The position numbers and the translations under genes are program-made. The notes under the pieces were generated by a model. It did not search any database. It saw only the letters and a program-made list of their open reading frames with translations, and was not told where the DNA came from. Below are positions 40,432 to 51,261 of a DNA stretch of 64,000 nt, in pieces. The stretch is from assembly GCF_025698545.1 (NCBI RefSeq), contig NC_068573.1, positions 15,275,874 to 15,339,873 of the forward strand. The letters are read 5' to 3'. This stretch comes from Gossypium raimondii (taxonomy: Eukaryota; Streptophyta; Magnoliopsida; Malvales; Malvaceae). The first letter of the stretch is position 1; each line of letters begins with the position of its first letter.

Positions 40432-40475
40432 GGGTGAAACACGAGGACTTCCCAAGAGGTCACCCATCCTAGTAC
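40432..40475 (-). pseudogene. Split 5S gene, 3' part left of insert 1
   Basis: This is the 3' terminal part of a 5S gene, ending at CCTAGTAC where the LTR-type insert begins. It carries GTGAAAC in place of GTGCAAC. The same change is in the matching remnants at 47,912 and 53,255, which ties the three loci together. Confidence 0.9.
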
Positions 40476-42536
40476 CACTGTAATAGCCTGAATATTCAGT
40501 GGTGTCGGAATGGTGATTCGAGATCACTAAATCTGACAAACGAGTAGAAAATATTATAAATTTAGTAAGTATAAGTTAAATGTGAAGTTAGAAAAATTTT
40601 TGAAATAGTGAATAGTGTACTAGGAATAAATATTAAAATAATTAAAATCAAAAACGAGGTATCGAGACCTCGAAGATTTTAAACCGAGCCATAAATATTT
40701 TTAGAAATATTTATAGAGTGTCATTGAGTTGGTATTAAAGTTTCGTTTGAAAATTTTAACGTTTGGATAGTTAATTAAATAAAAAGGACTAAATTGAAAA
40801 TAGTGTAAAATTTGTTAAATTGTGATTAAATAGCTTAAGTGACTAATGAGGAGGGATTTAAAAGGAAATTAGGCCCAAATTTTATGGGCTGGACGGTTGG
40901 GTAAGAAAAATCAGCAGAATGTAAGTAGAAATAGGGGCAAAATTGGAAACTTAACAAATTAAACATTTAAAACAAAGACAAAAGCTGAAAAATCTAGAGA
41001 TCTCTTCACAATTTATCAGCAAAAATGCCATAGGAGGTCTGAAACAAGCTGGTTTTTGATATATTTGAATCATGTAAGTTTAATTCTTGATTATTTCTTC
41101 TAATTTTTGTGATTTTGATACTTTTAGAATTAGGCCCAACTAATTATTTCATTGGTTTTTGATTTCATGGCTGATTTTGAAAGTTTTTATGAATACATGC
41201 TGGAAGTATATGATGAATGAACATGGAATTAAAGCTTTAATTTTGTTATATGATGATTTTATTAAGTAATTTTGATAGAAATTGATTTTAGGGACTTAAT
41301 TGTGAAAAAGTTGGGAATTAAGGTTTGGTGTTGCGGTTTTGAGTATGAAAGGCTATGTAGTAGTTTAAAATAGTTGGAATGGTGTTAATTGAGAAAAAAT
41401 TAGATCAATTGAGGGGTTAATTGAGTAGGGACCAAATTGTAAAAATTGTAAAGTTTGGGGTAAAAGTGTAATTTCGAAAATTTAAGGGCATAAATTGTGA
41501 AATGGATTAGAATAGAATTATATGCTGATGAATGAATAAATTTGTATTTTAGATCGAGAACCCAAGCAAGCCGAGGAAAAGAAAAAGTAGTTGATTAGTC
41601 CACGAACTTTTGCAAATTACGCAAATCGACCGAGTAAGTTCATATGGTGAAATTTAATGATTAAATGTTAATTTCATGAATTATACAATGTATGATGAAA
41701 TGTATTTATTGTTGAAATGAGAATAAAATAAAATATGAAAATCAAATAAATGATCAAATTAAGTGGAGCAGCAGGAATTGAGTACTTACGATCAAGTGAC
41801 AAAGTGATAAGTGGTAGTTTTAGCTACACTTATCGATCAAGTGACAAAGTGATAAGTGGCTACACTTATCGATCAAGAAACAAAGTGATAAGTGGTTACA
41901 CTTATCGATCAAGAAACAAAGTGATAAGTGGTTACACTTATCGATCAAGAGACAAAGTGATAAGTGGCTACACTTATCGATCAAATGGTAAAGTGATAAG
42001 TGGTAGTTTCAACTACACTTATCGATCAAGTAACAAAGTGATAAGTGGTAGCCTAGCTACACTTATCTGATCAAGGACAAGTGATAAGAGGTCATATGTT
42101 AAAGTGAAAGTGAAATACTCAATTTTCCGTAATCGTTCCTTAATTTTGATCAAGGATGGTAAGTGACAAATGGGCCCAAAGGAATTATGGTAAAAGAATA
42201 AGTAGTAGTGAGTTTATACCAAGGAACTCACCAAAGATTGTGGTTGTGAGTAAATTTAGTAATGGTGTATATTGTATAAGTGTACAAGTGTTTGGTAAGA
42301 TTTATGTTTTATGCCTATGAACTTACTAAGCTTTTCTATAAGCTTACATGTGTGTGTTTATTGTTTTTGTAGATTAGCAGTTTATACATTGGAGGATCGG
42401 ATCTACATCAAGAATCACACTATCGAGATATCTCCGATAGATTATGTTAAGCAACTTTTGGATTTATATGGCATGTATAGGGAATTGAAGTAAAAAGTAA
42501 ATTTGAATGTTATGGTTGCGTTAGATATCGAAATGG
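40476..42536 (+). mobile_element. LTR-type segment (probable solo LTR), copy 1
   Basis: A 2.06-kb AT-rich non-coding segment interrupts a 5S gene. It begins TGTAATAGCCTGAATATTC at about 40,479, holds a 36-bp minisatellite near 41,790-42,089, and has the motif TTACTAAGCTTTTCTATAAGC and a downstream ATCACACTATC region. From memory these are features of an abundant cotton LTR family, probably Ty3/gypsy. No gag, pol or second LTR is present, so it is a solo LTR or an incomplete one. A fossil with no coding capacity. No flanking target-site duplication is evident. Confidence 0.7.
41790..42089 (+). repeat. 36-bp minisatellite in insert 1
   Basis: About eight imperfect copies of a 36-bp unit, core CAAAGTGATAAGTGG followed by TACACTTATCGATCAAG. 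Each unit holds GATAAGTG and CACTTATC around a short loop, so each strand could fold into a row of 8-bp hairpins. Because 36 is a multiple of 3 it gives a long open frame with a 12-residue repeat, which I do not take as a gene. Confidence 0.95.
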
Positions 42537-42578
42537 TTGATGGGATCGAGTGCATTAGTCTTTGGTATGATCCTTTTG
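42537..42578 (-). pseudogene. Split 5S gene, 5' part right of insert 1
   Basis: The gene resumes at TGATGGGATCGAGTGCATTAG. About 34 bp between GTAC and TGATGGG are absent, removing roughly rRNA nt 41-74, which includes the A box and intermediate element of the internal promoter. GATCGAG in place of GATCCGG is shared with the other two loci. Confidence 0.88.
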
Positions 42579-42753
42579 TCAACTCTTCGCAACTGTTCAT
42601 ATAAAGGTGCCCTTATCGCAAGCGTCTCAATTTAAATGCAAATTCGATCAAATATCGTTTCAAATTATTTATTTCACAAAACGCAAATAACGAATGAGTT
42701 ACACCACATCGAGAAAATACAACTAAAAAAACATTATATGAAATAAAATGGGA

Positions 42754-42872
42754 GGGGTGCAATACGCGGACTTCTCAGAAGGTCACCCATCCTAGTACTA
42801 CTCTTCCCCAAGCACGCTTGACTGCAAAGTTCTGATGGGATCCGGTTCATTAGTGCTGGAATGATTGCACCC
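42754..42872 (-). rRNA. 5S ribosomal RNA (twin of 34,997)
   Basis: This 119-nt copy has GCAATACGCGGACTTCTCAG, CTTGACTGCAAAG and GGAATGATTG. Its left-hand spacer is shared with the other two post-insert units but the gene itself is not, so a crossover point lies at or just before the gene 3' end. Confidence 0.82.
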
Positions 42873-43360
42873 GTCAACTGTTGTGCAATCTATTCATATA
42901 AAGGCTGCCCTTTATCGCACTTGCGCCTCGAATTTAAATGCAAATTCGTCCAAATATCGTTTCAAATTATTTATTTCACAAAACGTAAATAACGAATGTG
43001 TTACACCACGTCGAGAAAATGCAACTGAATAAAAATTTTATATGAAATAAAATGCGAGGGGTGCAACACGAGGACTTCCAGGAGGTCACCCATCCTAGTA
43101 CTACTCTCGCCCAAGCACGCTTAATTGCGGGGTTCTGATGGGATCCGGTTCATTAGTGCTGGAATGATCGCACCCGTCAACTGTTGCGCAATCTATTCAT
43201 ATAAAGATTGCCCTTTATCGCACTTTGCGCATGAATTTAAATGCAAATTAGACCAAATATCGTTTCAAATTATTTATTTCACAAAACGTCACTAACAAAT
43301 GAGTTAGACCACGTCGAGAAAATTGAACTAAAGAAAAACATTATATGAAATAAAATGGGA

Positions 43361-43478
43361 GGGGTGCAACACGAGGACTTCCCAGGAGTCACCCATCCTA
43401 CTACTACTCTCTCCCAAGCACGCTTAACAGCATAGTTCTGATGGGATCCGGTGCATTAGTGTTGGTATGATCGCACCC
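43361..43478 (-). rRNA. 5S ribosomal RNA (twin of 35,600)
   Basis: This is a 118-nt copy with the CCTACTACTAC and CTCTCTCCC markers of its twin 7,761 bp to the left, and one G fewer in the AGGAGGTC region. Confidence 0.8.
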
Positions 43479-43663
43479 GTCAACTCTTGCGCACTCTATT
43501 CATATAAAGTTTGCCCCATATCGCACTTGCCCCTCGAATTTAAATGCAAATTCGACCAAATATCGTTTCAAATTATTTATTTCACAAAACGAAAATAACG
43601 AATGAGTTACACCACGTCGAGAAAATGCAGCTAAAAAAAAACATTATATGAAATAAAATGGAA

Positions 43664-43782
43664 GGGGTGCAACACAAGGACTTCCCAGGAGGTCACCAGT
43701 CCTAGTACTACTCTCGCCCAAGCACGCTTAACTACGGAGTTTTGATCGGATCCGGTGCATTAGTGCTGGTATGATCGCACCC
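43664..43782 (-). rRNA. 5S ribosomal RNA (twin of 35,903)
   Basis: This 119-nt copy has CACAAGGAC, GGTCACCAGTCC, CTACGG and TGATCGGATCC variants. It is clean at the 5' end, where the twin at 35,903 reads GTCTTTGG. Confidence 0.84.
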
Positions 43783-44572
43783 GTCAACTCTTGCGCACTC
43801 TATTCATATAAAGGCTGCCCCTTATCGCACTTGCGCCTCGAATTTAAATGCAAATTCGACCATATATCGTTTCAAAGTATTTATTTCACAAAACGTAAAT
43901 AACAAATGAGTTACACCACGTAAAAAAAATTCAACTAAATAAAAACATTATATGAAATAAAATGGGAGGGTGCAACACGAGGACCTCCCGGAGGTCACCC
44001 ATCCTTGTACTACTCTCGCCCAAGCACGCTTAAGCTGCAGAGTTCGATGGGATCATGTGCATTAGTCTTTGGTATGATCGCACCCGTCAACTCTTGCGCA
44101 CTCTATTCATATAAAGGCTGCCCCTTATCGCACTTGCGCCTCGAATTTAAATGCAAATTCGACCATATATCGTTTCAAAGTATTTATTTCACAAAACGTA
44201 AATAACAAATGAGTTACACCACGTAAAAAAAATTCAACTAAATAAAAACATTATATGAAATAAAATGGGAGGGGTGCAACACGAGGACCTCCGGAGGTCA
44301 CCCATCCTTGTACTACTCTCGCCCAAGCACGCTTAAGCTGCGAGTTCGATGGGATCATGTGCATTAGTCTTTGGTATGATCGCTTTTAATCAACTCTTGC
44401 GCACTCTATTCATATAAAGGCTGCCCCTTATCGCACTTGCGCCTCGAATTTAAATGCAAATTCGACCATATATCGTTTCAAAGTATTTATTTCACAAAAC
44501 GAAAATAACGAATGAGTTACACCACGTCGAGAAAATGAAACTAAAAAAAACATTATATGAAATAAAATGGGA

Positions 44573-44721
44573 GGGGTGCAACACGAGGACTTCTCAGAAG
44601 GTCTCCCATCCTAGTACTACTTCCCAAGAGGTCACCCATCCTAGTACTACTCCCGCCCAAGCACGCTTAACTAAAGAGTTCTGATGGGATCCGGTGCATT
44701 AGCGCTGGTATGATCGCACCC
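44573..44721 (-). pseudogene. 5S gene with 30-bp internal duplication, clean copy
   Basis: The gene is 149 nt, exactly 30 more than normal, through tandem doubling of the AGAGGTCACCCATCC region. This is the same event as at 36,510. The 5' end is clean (GTATGATCGCACCC), so the length is reliable. It also has ATTAGCGCTGG. The insertion would disturb the rRNA fold and the C-box spacing. Confidence 0.9.
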
Positions 44722-44905
44722 GTCAATTCTTGCGCAATCTATTCATATAAAGGCTGCCCCCTGTCGCACTTGCGCCTCGAGTTTAAATGCAAATTCGGCC
44801 AAATATCGTTTCAAATTCTTTTTTTCACAAAATGCAAATAACGAATCAGTTACACCACGTCGAGAAAATGCAACTAAAAAAAAGATTATATGAAATAAAA
44901 TGGGA

Positions 44906-45024
44906 GGGGTGCAACACGAGGACATCCCAGGAGGTCACCCATCCTAGTACTACTCTCGCACAAGCAGACTTAACTGCGGAGTTCTGATGGGATCCGGTGC
45001 ATTAGTGCTGGTATGATCGCACCC
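44906..45024 (-). rRNA. 5S ribosomal RNA (twin of 36,841)
   Basis: This clean 119-nt copy has GGACATCCC, CTCGCACAAGC and AGACTTAAC variants. The twin at 36,841 has the same inherited variants but altered spellings at GTTCTGATG, GTGCTGG and CACCCGTC. Confidence 0.86.
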
Positions 45025-45511
45025 GTCAACTCTTGCGCAACCTATTCATATAAAGGCTGGCTCTTAACGTATTTGAGCCTCAAATTTGAATATAAATTCG
45101 ACCAAATATCGTTTCAAATTGTTTATTTCACAAAATGCAAATAACGAATGTGTCACACTACGTCGAGAAAATGCGACTAAAAAAACATTATATGAAATAA
45201 AATGGGAGCGGTGCAACACGAGGACTTCCCAGGGGGTCACCCATCGTAGTACTACTCTCGCCCAAGCACGCTTAGCTGCGGAGTTACGATGGGATCCAAG
45301 ATACATTAGTCTTTGGTATGATCGCTTGCCGTCAACTCTTGCATAACCTATTCATATAGTGGCGCCTCTTATCGCATTTGAGCTTCGAATTTGAATACAA
45401 ATTGAAAAATATCGTTTCAAATTATTTTTTTCACAAAACGCAAATAACGAATGAGTTACACCACGTCGAGAAAATGCAACTAAAAAAAACATCATTTGAA
45501 ATGAAATGGGA

Positions 45512-45630
45512 GTGGTGCAACACGAGGACTTCCCAAAAGGTCACCCATCCTAGTACTACTCTCGCCCAAGCACGCTTAACTACAGAGTTCTGATGGGATC
45601 CGGTGCCTTAGTGCTGGTATGATCGCACCC
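45512..45630 (-). rRNA. 5S ribosomal RNA (twin of 37,444)
   Basis: This 119-nt copy has GAGTGGTGC, CCCAAAAGG, CTACAGAG and GGTGCCTTAG variants, all shared with its twin. Confidence 0.84.
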
Positions 45631-45814
45631 GTCAACTCTTGCGCAATCTATTCATAAAAAGGCTGCCTCCTGTCGCACTTGCGCCTCGAGTTTAAATGCA
45701 AATTCGGCCAAATATCGTTTCAAATTCTTTATTTCACAAAACGCAAATAACGAATGAGTTACACCACGCCGAGAAAATACAACTAAAAAAAACATTATAT
45801 GAAATAAAATGGGA

Positions 45815-45933
45815 GGGGTGCAACACGAGGACTTCCCAAGAGGTCACCCATCCTAGTACTGCTCTCGCCCAAGCACGCTTAACTGCGGAGTTCTGATGGG
45901 ATCCGGTGCATTAGTGCTGGTATGATCGCACCC
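45815..45933 (-). rRNA. 5S ribosomal RNA, clean copy
   Basis: This 119-nt copy is the consensus apart from CCCAAGAGG and GTACTGCTC. A near copy is at 51,143, offset 5,328 bp. Confidence 0.88.
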
Positions 45934-47319
45934 ATCAACTCTTGCGCAACCTATTCATATAAATGTTGCCTGATATATTACTTGAGCCTCAGATTTGAAT
46001 ACAAATTCGACAAAATATCGTTTCAAATTATTTATTTCACAAAACGCAAATAAGGAATGAGTTACACGACGTCGAGAAATGCAACTAAAAAAAACATTAT
46101 ATGAAATAAAATAGAAGGGTGCAACACGAGGACTTCCTAAGAGGTCACCCATCCTAGTACTATTCTCGCCAAGCACGCTTAAGCGAAGAGTTACGATGGG
46201 ATCCGGTGCATTAGTCTTTGGTATGATCGCACTCCGTCAACTCTTGCGCAATCTATTCATATAAAAGTCGCCCTCATCGCACTTGCGCCTCGAGTTTAAA
46301 TGCAAATTCGCCAAATATCGTTTCAAATTATTTATTTCACAAAAGCATAAAAACGAATGAGTTACACCACGTCGAGAAAATGTAACTAAAAGAAACATTA
46401 TATTAAATAAAATGGGAGGGGTGCAACACGAGGACTTCAAGAGGTCACCCATCCTAGTACTACTCTCGCCAAGCACGCTTAAGCGAAGAGTTCGATGGGA
46501 TCCGGTGTATTAGTCTTTGGTATGATCGCTTTCAAATCAACTCTTGCGCAATCTATTCATATAAAGGTTGCCCCCTGTCGCACTTGTGCTTCGAGTTTAA
46601 ATGCAAATTCGGCCAAATATCGTTTCAAATTATTTATTTCACAAAACGCAAATAACGAATGAGTTACACGACGTCGAGAAATGCAACTAAAAAAAACATT
46701 ATATGAAATAAAATAGAAGGGGTGCAACACGAGGACTTCCAAGAGGTCACCCATCCTAGTACTATTCTCGCCAAGCACGCTTAAGCGAAGAGTTCGATGG
46801 GATCCGGTGCATTAGTCTTTGGTATGATCGCACCGTCAACTCTTGCGCAATCTATTGATATAAAGGCGCTTCATCGCACTTGCGCCTCGAGTTTAAATGC
46901 AAATTCGGCCAAATATCGTTTCAAATTATTTATTTCACAAAACGCAAATAACGAATGAGTTACACCACGTCGAGAAAATGCAACTAAAAAAGGATTATAT
47001 GAAATAAAATGGGAGGGGTGCAACACGAGGACTTCCCAAGAGGTCACCCATCTTGGTACTACTCTCGCCAAGCACGCTTAGCTGCGGAGTTACGATGGGA
47101 TCCGGTCCATTAGTGCCGGTATGATCGCACCAAATCAACTCTTGCGTAACCTATTCATATAAAGGCTTCCTGTTATCGTACTTGAGCCTCAAATTTGAAT
47201 ACAAATTCGACAAAATATCGTTTCAAATTATTTATTTCACAAAACGCAAATAACGAATGAGTTACACGACGTTGAGAAAATGCAATTAAAAAAAAAACAT
47301 TATATGAAATAAAATGGAA

Positions 47320-47438
47320 GGGGTGCAACACGAGGACTTCGCAAGAGGTCACCCATCCTAGTACTACTCTCGCCCAAGCACGCTTAACTGAAGAGTTCTG
47401 ATGGGATCCGGTGCATTAGTGCTGGTATGATCGCACCC
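47320..47438 (-). rRNA. 5S ribosomal RNA, clean copy
   Basis: This 119-nt copy has GACTTCGCAAGAGG and CTGAAGAG. It is two units left of the second insert. Twins are at 39,836 and 52,650, the same place relative to the other inserts. Confidence 0.86.
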
Positions 47439-47911
47439 GTCAACTCTTGCGCAATGTATTGATATAAAGGCGCCTACATCGCACTTGCGCCTCGAGTTTA
47501 AATGCAAATTCGCCAAATATCGTTTCAAATTATTTATTTCACAAAACGCAAAAAAGCGAATGAGTTACACCACGAGAAAATGCAACTAAAAAAGATTATA
47601 TGAAATAAAATGGGAGGGTGCACCACGAGGACTTCCCAAGAGGTCACCCATCCTAGTACTACTCTCGCCAAGCACGCTTAAGCTGCGGAGTTCGATGGGA
47701 TCCGGTGCATTAATTTGGTATGATCACACCGTCAACTCTTGCATAATCTATTCATATAAAAGTCGCCCTTATCGCACTTGCGCCTCAATTTAAATGCAAA
47801 TTAGACCAAATATCGTTCAAATTATTTATTTCACAAAGCGCAAATAACGAATGAGTTACACGACGTCGAGAAAATGCAACTAAAAAAAACATTATATGAA
47901 ATAAAATGGGA

Positions 47912-47956
47912 GGGGTGAAACACGAGGACTTCCCAAGAGGTCACCCATCCTAGTAC
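47912..47956 (-). pseudogene. Split 5S gene, 3' part left of insert 2
   Basis: This is the same truncation at CCTAGTAC and the same GTGAAAC change as at 40,432. Confidence 0.9.
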
Positions 47957-50008
47957 CCTTATAATACTTTGAATATTCAAGGTGGTGTCGAATGGTGATT
48001 CGAGATCACTAAATCGACAAGCGAGTAGAAAATATTATAAATTTAGTAAGTATAAGTTAAATGTGAAGTTAGAAAAATTTTTGAAATAGTGAATAGTGTA
48101 CTAGGAATAAATATTAAAATAATTAAAATCAAAAGCGAGGTATCGAGACCTCGAAGATTTTAAACCGAGCCATAAATATTTTAGAAATATTTATAGAGTG
48201 TCATTGAGTTGGTATTAAAGTTTAGTTTGAAAATTTTAACGTTTGGATAGTTAATTAAATAAAAGGACTAAATTGAAAATAGTGTAAAATTTGTTAAATT
48301 GTGATTAAATAGCTTAAGTGACTAATGAGGAGGGATTTAAAAGGAAATTAGGCCCAAATTTTATGGGCTGGACGGTTGGGTAAGAAAATGTTGAGAATGT
48401 AAGTAGAAATAGGGCAAAATTGGAAACTTAACAAATTAAACATTTAAAACAAAGACAAAAGTGAAAAATCTAGAGATCTCTTCACAATTTATCAGCAAAA
48501 TGCCATAGGAGGTCTGAAACAAGCTGGTTTTTGATATATTTGAATCATGTAAGTTTAATTCTTGATTATTTCTTCTAATTTTGTGATTTTGATACTTTTA
48601 GAATTAGGCCCAACTAATTATTTCATTAGTTTTTGATTTCATGGCTGATTTTGAAAGTTTTTATGAATACATGCTGGAAGTATATGATGAATGAACATGG
48701 AATTAAAGCTTTAATTTTGTTATATGATGATTTTATTAAGTAATTTTGATAGAAATTGATTTTAGGGACTTAATTGTGAAAAAGTTGGGAATTAAGGTTT
48801 GGTGTTGCGGTTTTGAGTATGAAAGGCTATGTAGTAGTTTAAAATAGTTGGAAAGGTGTTAATTGAGAAAAATTAGATCAATTGAGGGGTTAATTGAGTA
48901 GGGACCAAATTGTAAAAACTGTAAAGTTTGGGGTAAAAGTGTAATTTCGAAAATTTAAGGGCATAAATTGTGAAATGGATTAGAATAGAATTATATGCTG
49001 ATGAATGAATAAATTTGTATTTTAGATCGAGAACCCAAGCAAGCCGAGGAAAAGAAAAAGTAGTTGATTAGTCCACGAACTTTTGCAAATTACGCAAATC
49101 GACCGAGTAAGTTCATATGGCTGAAATTTAATGATTAAATGTTAATTTCATGAATTATACAATGTATGATGAAATGTATTTATTGTTGAAATGAGAATAA
49201 AATAAAAATATGAAAATCAAATAAATGATCAAATTAAGTGGAGCAGCAGGAATTGAGTACTTGATCAAGTGACAAAGTGATAAGTGGTAGTTTTAGCTAC
49301 ACTTATCGATCAAGTGACAAAGTGATAAGTGGCTACACTTATCGATCAAGAAACAAAGTGATAAGTGGTTACACTTATCGATCAAGAAACAAAGTGATAA
49401 GTGGTTACACTTATCGATCAAGAGACAAAGTGATAAGTGGCTACACTTATCGATCAAGTGGTAAAGTGATAAGTGGTAGTTTCACTACACTTATCGATCA
49501 AATGGCAAAGTGATAAGTGGTAGCCTAGCTACACTTATCGATCAAGGACAAGTGATAAGAGGTCATATGTTAAAGTGAAAGTGAAGTACTCAATTTTAGT
49601 AATCGTTCCTTAATTTTGATCAAGGATGGTAAGTGACAAATGGGCCCAAAGGAATTATGGTAAAAGAATAAGTAGTAGTGAGTTTATACCAAGGAACTCA
49701 CCAAAGATTGTGGTTGACAGGTAAATTTAGTAATGGTGTATATTGTATAAGTGTACAAGTGTTTGGTAAGATTTATGTTTTATGCCTATGAACTTACTAA
49801 GCTTTTCTATAAGCTTACATGTGTGTGTTTATTGTTTTGTAGATTAACAGTTTATACATTGGAGGATCGGATCTACATCAAGAATCACACTATCCAGATA
49901 TACTCCGATAGATTATGTTAAGCAACTTTTTGGATTTATATGGCATGTATAGGGAATTGAAGTAAAAAGTAAATTTGAATGTTATGGTTGCGTTAGATAT
50001 CGAAATGG
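47957..50008 (+). mobile_element. LTR-type segment (probable solo LTR), copy 2
   Basis: This is a full-length sister of the segment at 40,476, about 7.48 kb further on, with the same two junctions. The minisatellite lies at about 49,263-49,560. It is a fossil with no coding capacity and differs from copies 1 and 3 by scattered small changes only. Confidence 0.72.
49263..49560 (+). repeat. 36-bp minisatellite in insert 2
   Basis: It has the same unit and nearly the same copy number and order of variants (GTGACAAAG, AGAAACAAAG, AGAGACAAAG) as in insert 1. The array was therefore already in this state before duplication. Confidence 0.94.
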
Positions 50009-50048
50009 TTGATGGGATCGAGTGCATTAGTGCTTTGGTATGATCGCT
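50009..50048 (-). pseudogene. Split 5S gene, 5' part right of insert 2
   Basis: It resumes at TGATGGGATCGAG as at the other two inserts, and the 5' end has altered spellings. Confidence 0.85.
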
Positions 50049-50235
50049 TTTGTCAACTCTTCGCTAACTTTGTTCATATAAAGGCTGGCCCTTATCGCAC
50101 AAGCGTCTCGAATTTAAATGCAAATTCGATCAAATATCGTTTCAAATTATTTATTTCACAAAACGCAAATAACGAATGAGTTACACCACATCGAGAAAAT
50201 ACAACTAAAAAAACATTATATGAAATAAAATGGGA

Positions 50236-50354
50236 GGGGTGCAACACGAGGACTTCCCAGGAGGTCACCCATCCTAGTACTACTCATGCCCAAGCAAGCT
50301 TAACTGCGGAGTTCTGATAGGATCCGGTGCATTATTGCTAGTATGATCGCATCC
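50236..50354 (-). rRNA. 5S ribosomal RNA (ACTCATGCCCAAGC type)
   Basis: This 119-nt copy has CTCATGCCC, GATAGGATCC, ATTATTGCTAG and GCATCC variants. Its twin is at 55,583. Confidence 0.84.
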
Positions 50355-50839
50355 GTCAACTCTTGCGCAATCTATTCATATAAAGGCTGCCTCTTATCGC
50401 ACTTGCGCCTTGAATTTAAATACAAATTCGACCAAATAACGTTTCAAATTATTTATTTCACAAAACGCAAATAACGAATGAGTTGCACCACGTCGAGAAA
50501 ATGCAACTAAAAAAACATTATATGAAATAAAATGGCGAGGGTGCAACACGAGGACTTCCAGGAGGTCACCCATCCTAGTACTACTCTTGCCCAAGCACGC
50601 TTAAGCTGCGGAGTTCGATGGGATCCGGTGCATTAGTCTTTGGTATGATCGCACCGTCAACTCTTGCGCAATCTATTCATATAAAGGCTGCCTCTTATCG
50701 CACTTGCGCCTCGAATTTAAATGCAAATTCGACCAAATAACGTTTCAAATTATTTATTTCACAAAACGCGAATAACGAATGAGTTGCACCACGTCGAGAA
50801 AATGCAACTAAAAAAAACATTATGTGAAATAAAATGGGA

Positions 50840-50958
50840 GGGGTGCAACACGAGGACTTCCCAAGAGGTCACCCATCCTAGTACTACTCTCGTCCAAGCA
50901 GGCTTAACTGCGGAGTTCTGATGGGATCCATTGCATTAGTGCTGGTATGATCGCACCT
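50840..50958 (-). rRNA. 5S ribosomal RNA, full length
   Basis: This 119-nt copy has CTCGTCCAAGCAGGC, GATCCATTGC and GCACCT variants. Its twin is at 56,189. Confidence 0.84.
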
Positions 50959-51142
50959 GTCAACTCTTGCGCAACCTATTCATATAAAGGCTGCCTCTTA
51001 TCGTACTTGAGCCTCGAATTTGAATACAAATTCGACGAAATATCGTTTCAAATTATTTTTTTCACAAAACGCAAATAACGAATGAGTTACACCACGCCGA
51101 GAAAATACAACTAAAAAAAACATTATATGAAATAAAATGGGA

Positions 51143-51261
51143 GGGGTGCAACACGAGGACTTCCCAAGAGGTCACCCATCCTAGTACTGCTCTCGCCCAA
51201 GCACGCTTAACTGCGAAGTTCTGATGGGATCCGGTGCATTAGTGCTGGTATGATCGCACCC
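51143..51261 (-). rRNA. 5S ribosomal RNA, clean copy
   Basis: This 119-nt copy has GTACTGCTC and CTGCGAAG. Relatives are at 45,815 and 56,492. Confidence 0.86.

Larger units (their letters stand above)
22601..40475 (-). repeat. 5S rDNA tandem array, second block
   Basis: About 60 minus-strand 5S units with a period near 295-303 bp. Most spacers are the ATTTAAATGCAAA or CAAATTTGAATACAAA types. From about 23,050 to 32,050 nearly every unit carries altered spellings (GTCTTTGG, GTTACGATGG, CAAATCAACTC, GCGAAGAG), while 32,300-33,600 and 34,997-37,560 are largely clean. Units with the CACCCACCC marker occur at 22,770, 26,629 and near 31,715, each followed by a unit with GCCTCAAATTTGAATAC spacer, which shows block duplication. 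From about 35,000 rightwards the units form the left member of a large duplication that includes the LTR-type insert. Confidence 0.96.
42579..47911 (-). repeat. 5S rDNA units between inserts 1 and 2
   Basis: About 18 units. In order they repeat the series that lies left of insert 1 from about 34,997: offset about 7,760 at the left, 8,065 in the middle after one extra unit, and 7,480 at the insert after two fewer units. The block is cleaner at several sites than its left twin. Confidence 0.93.

Noticed and set aside
41750-42070. Repeat-protein frame with a DKVISGYTYRSR-like 12-residue repeat, also at 49,277 and 54,568
   Set aside because: It is the translation of the 36-bp minisatellite, which stays open only because 36 is a multiple of 3 and the unit lacks stops in that frame. 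It lies inside a non-coding LTR-type segment.
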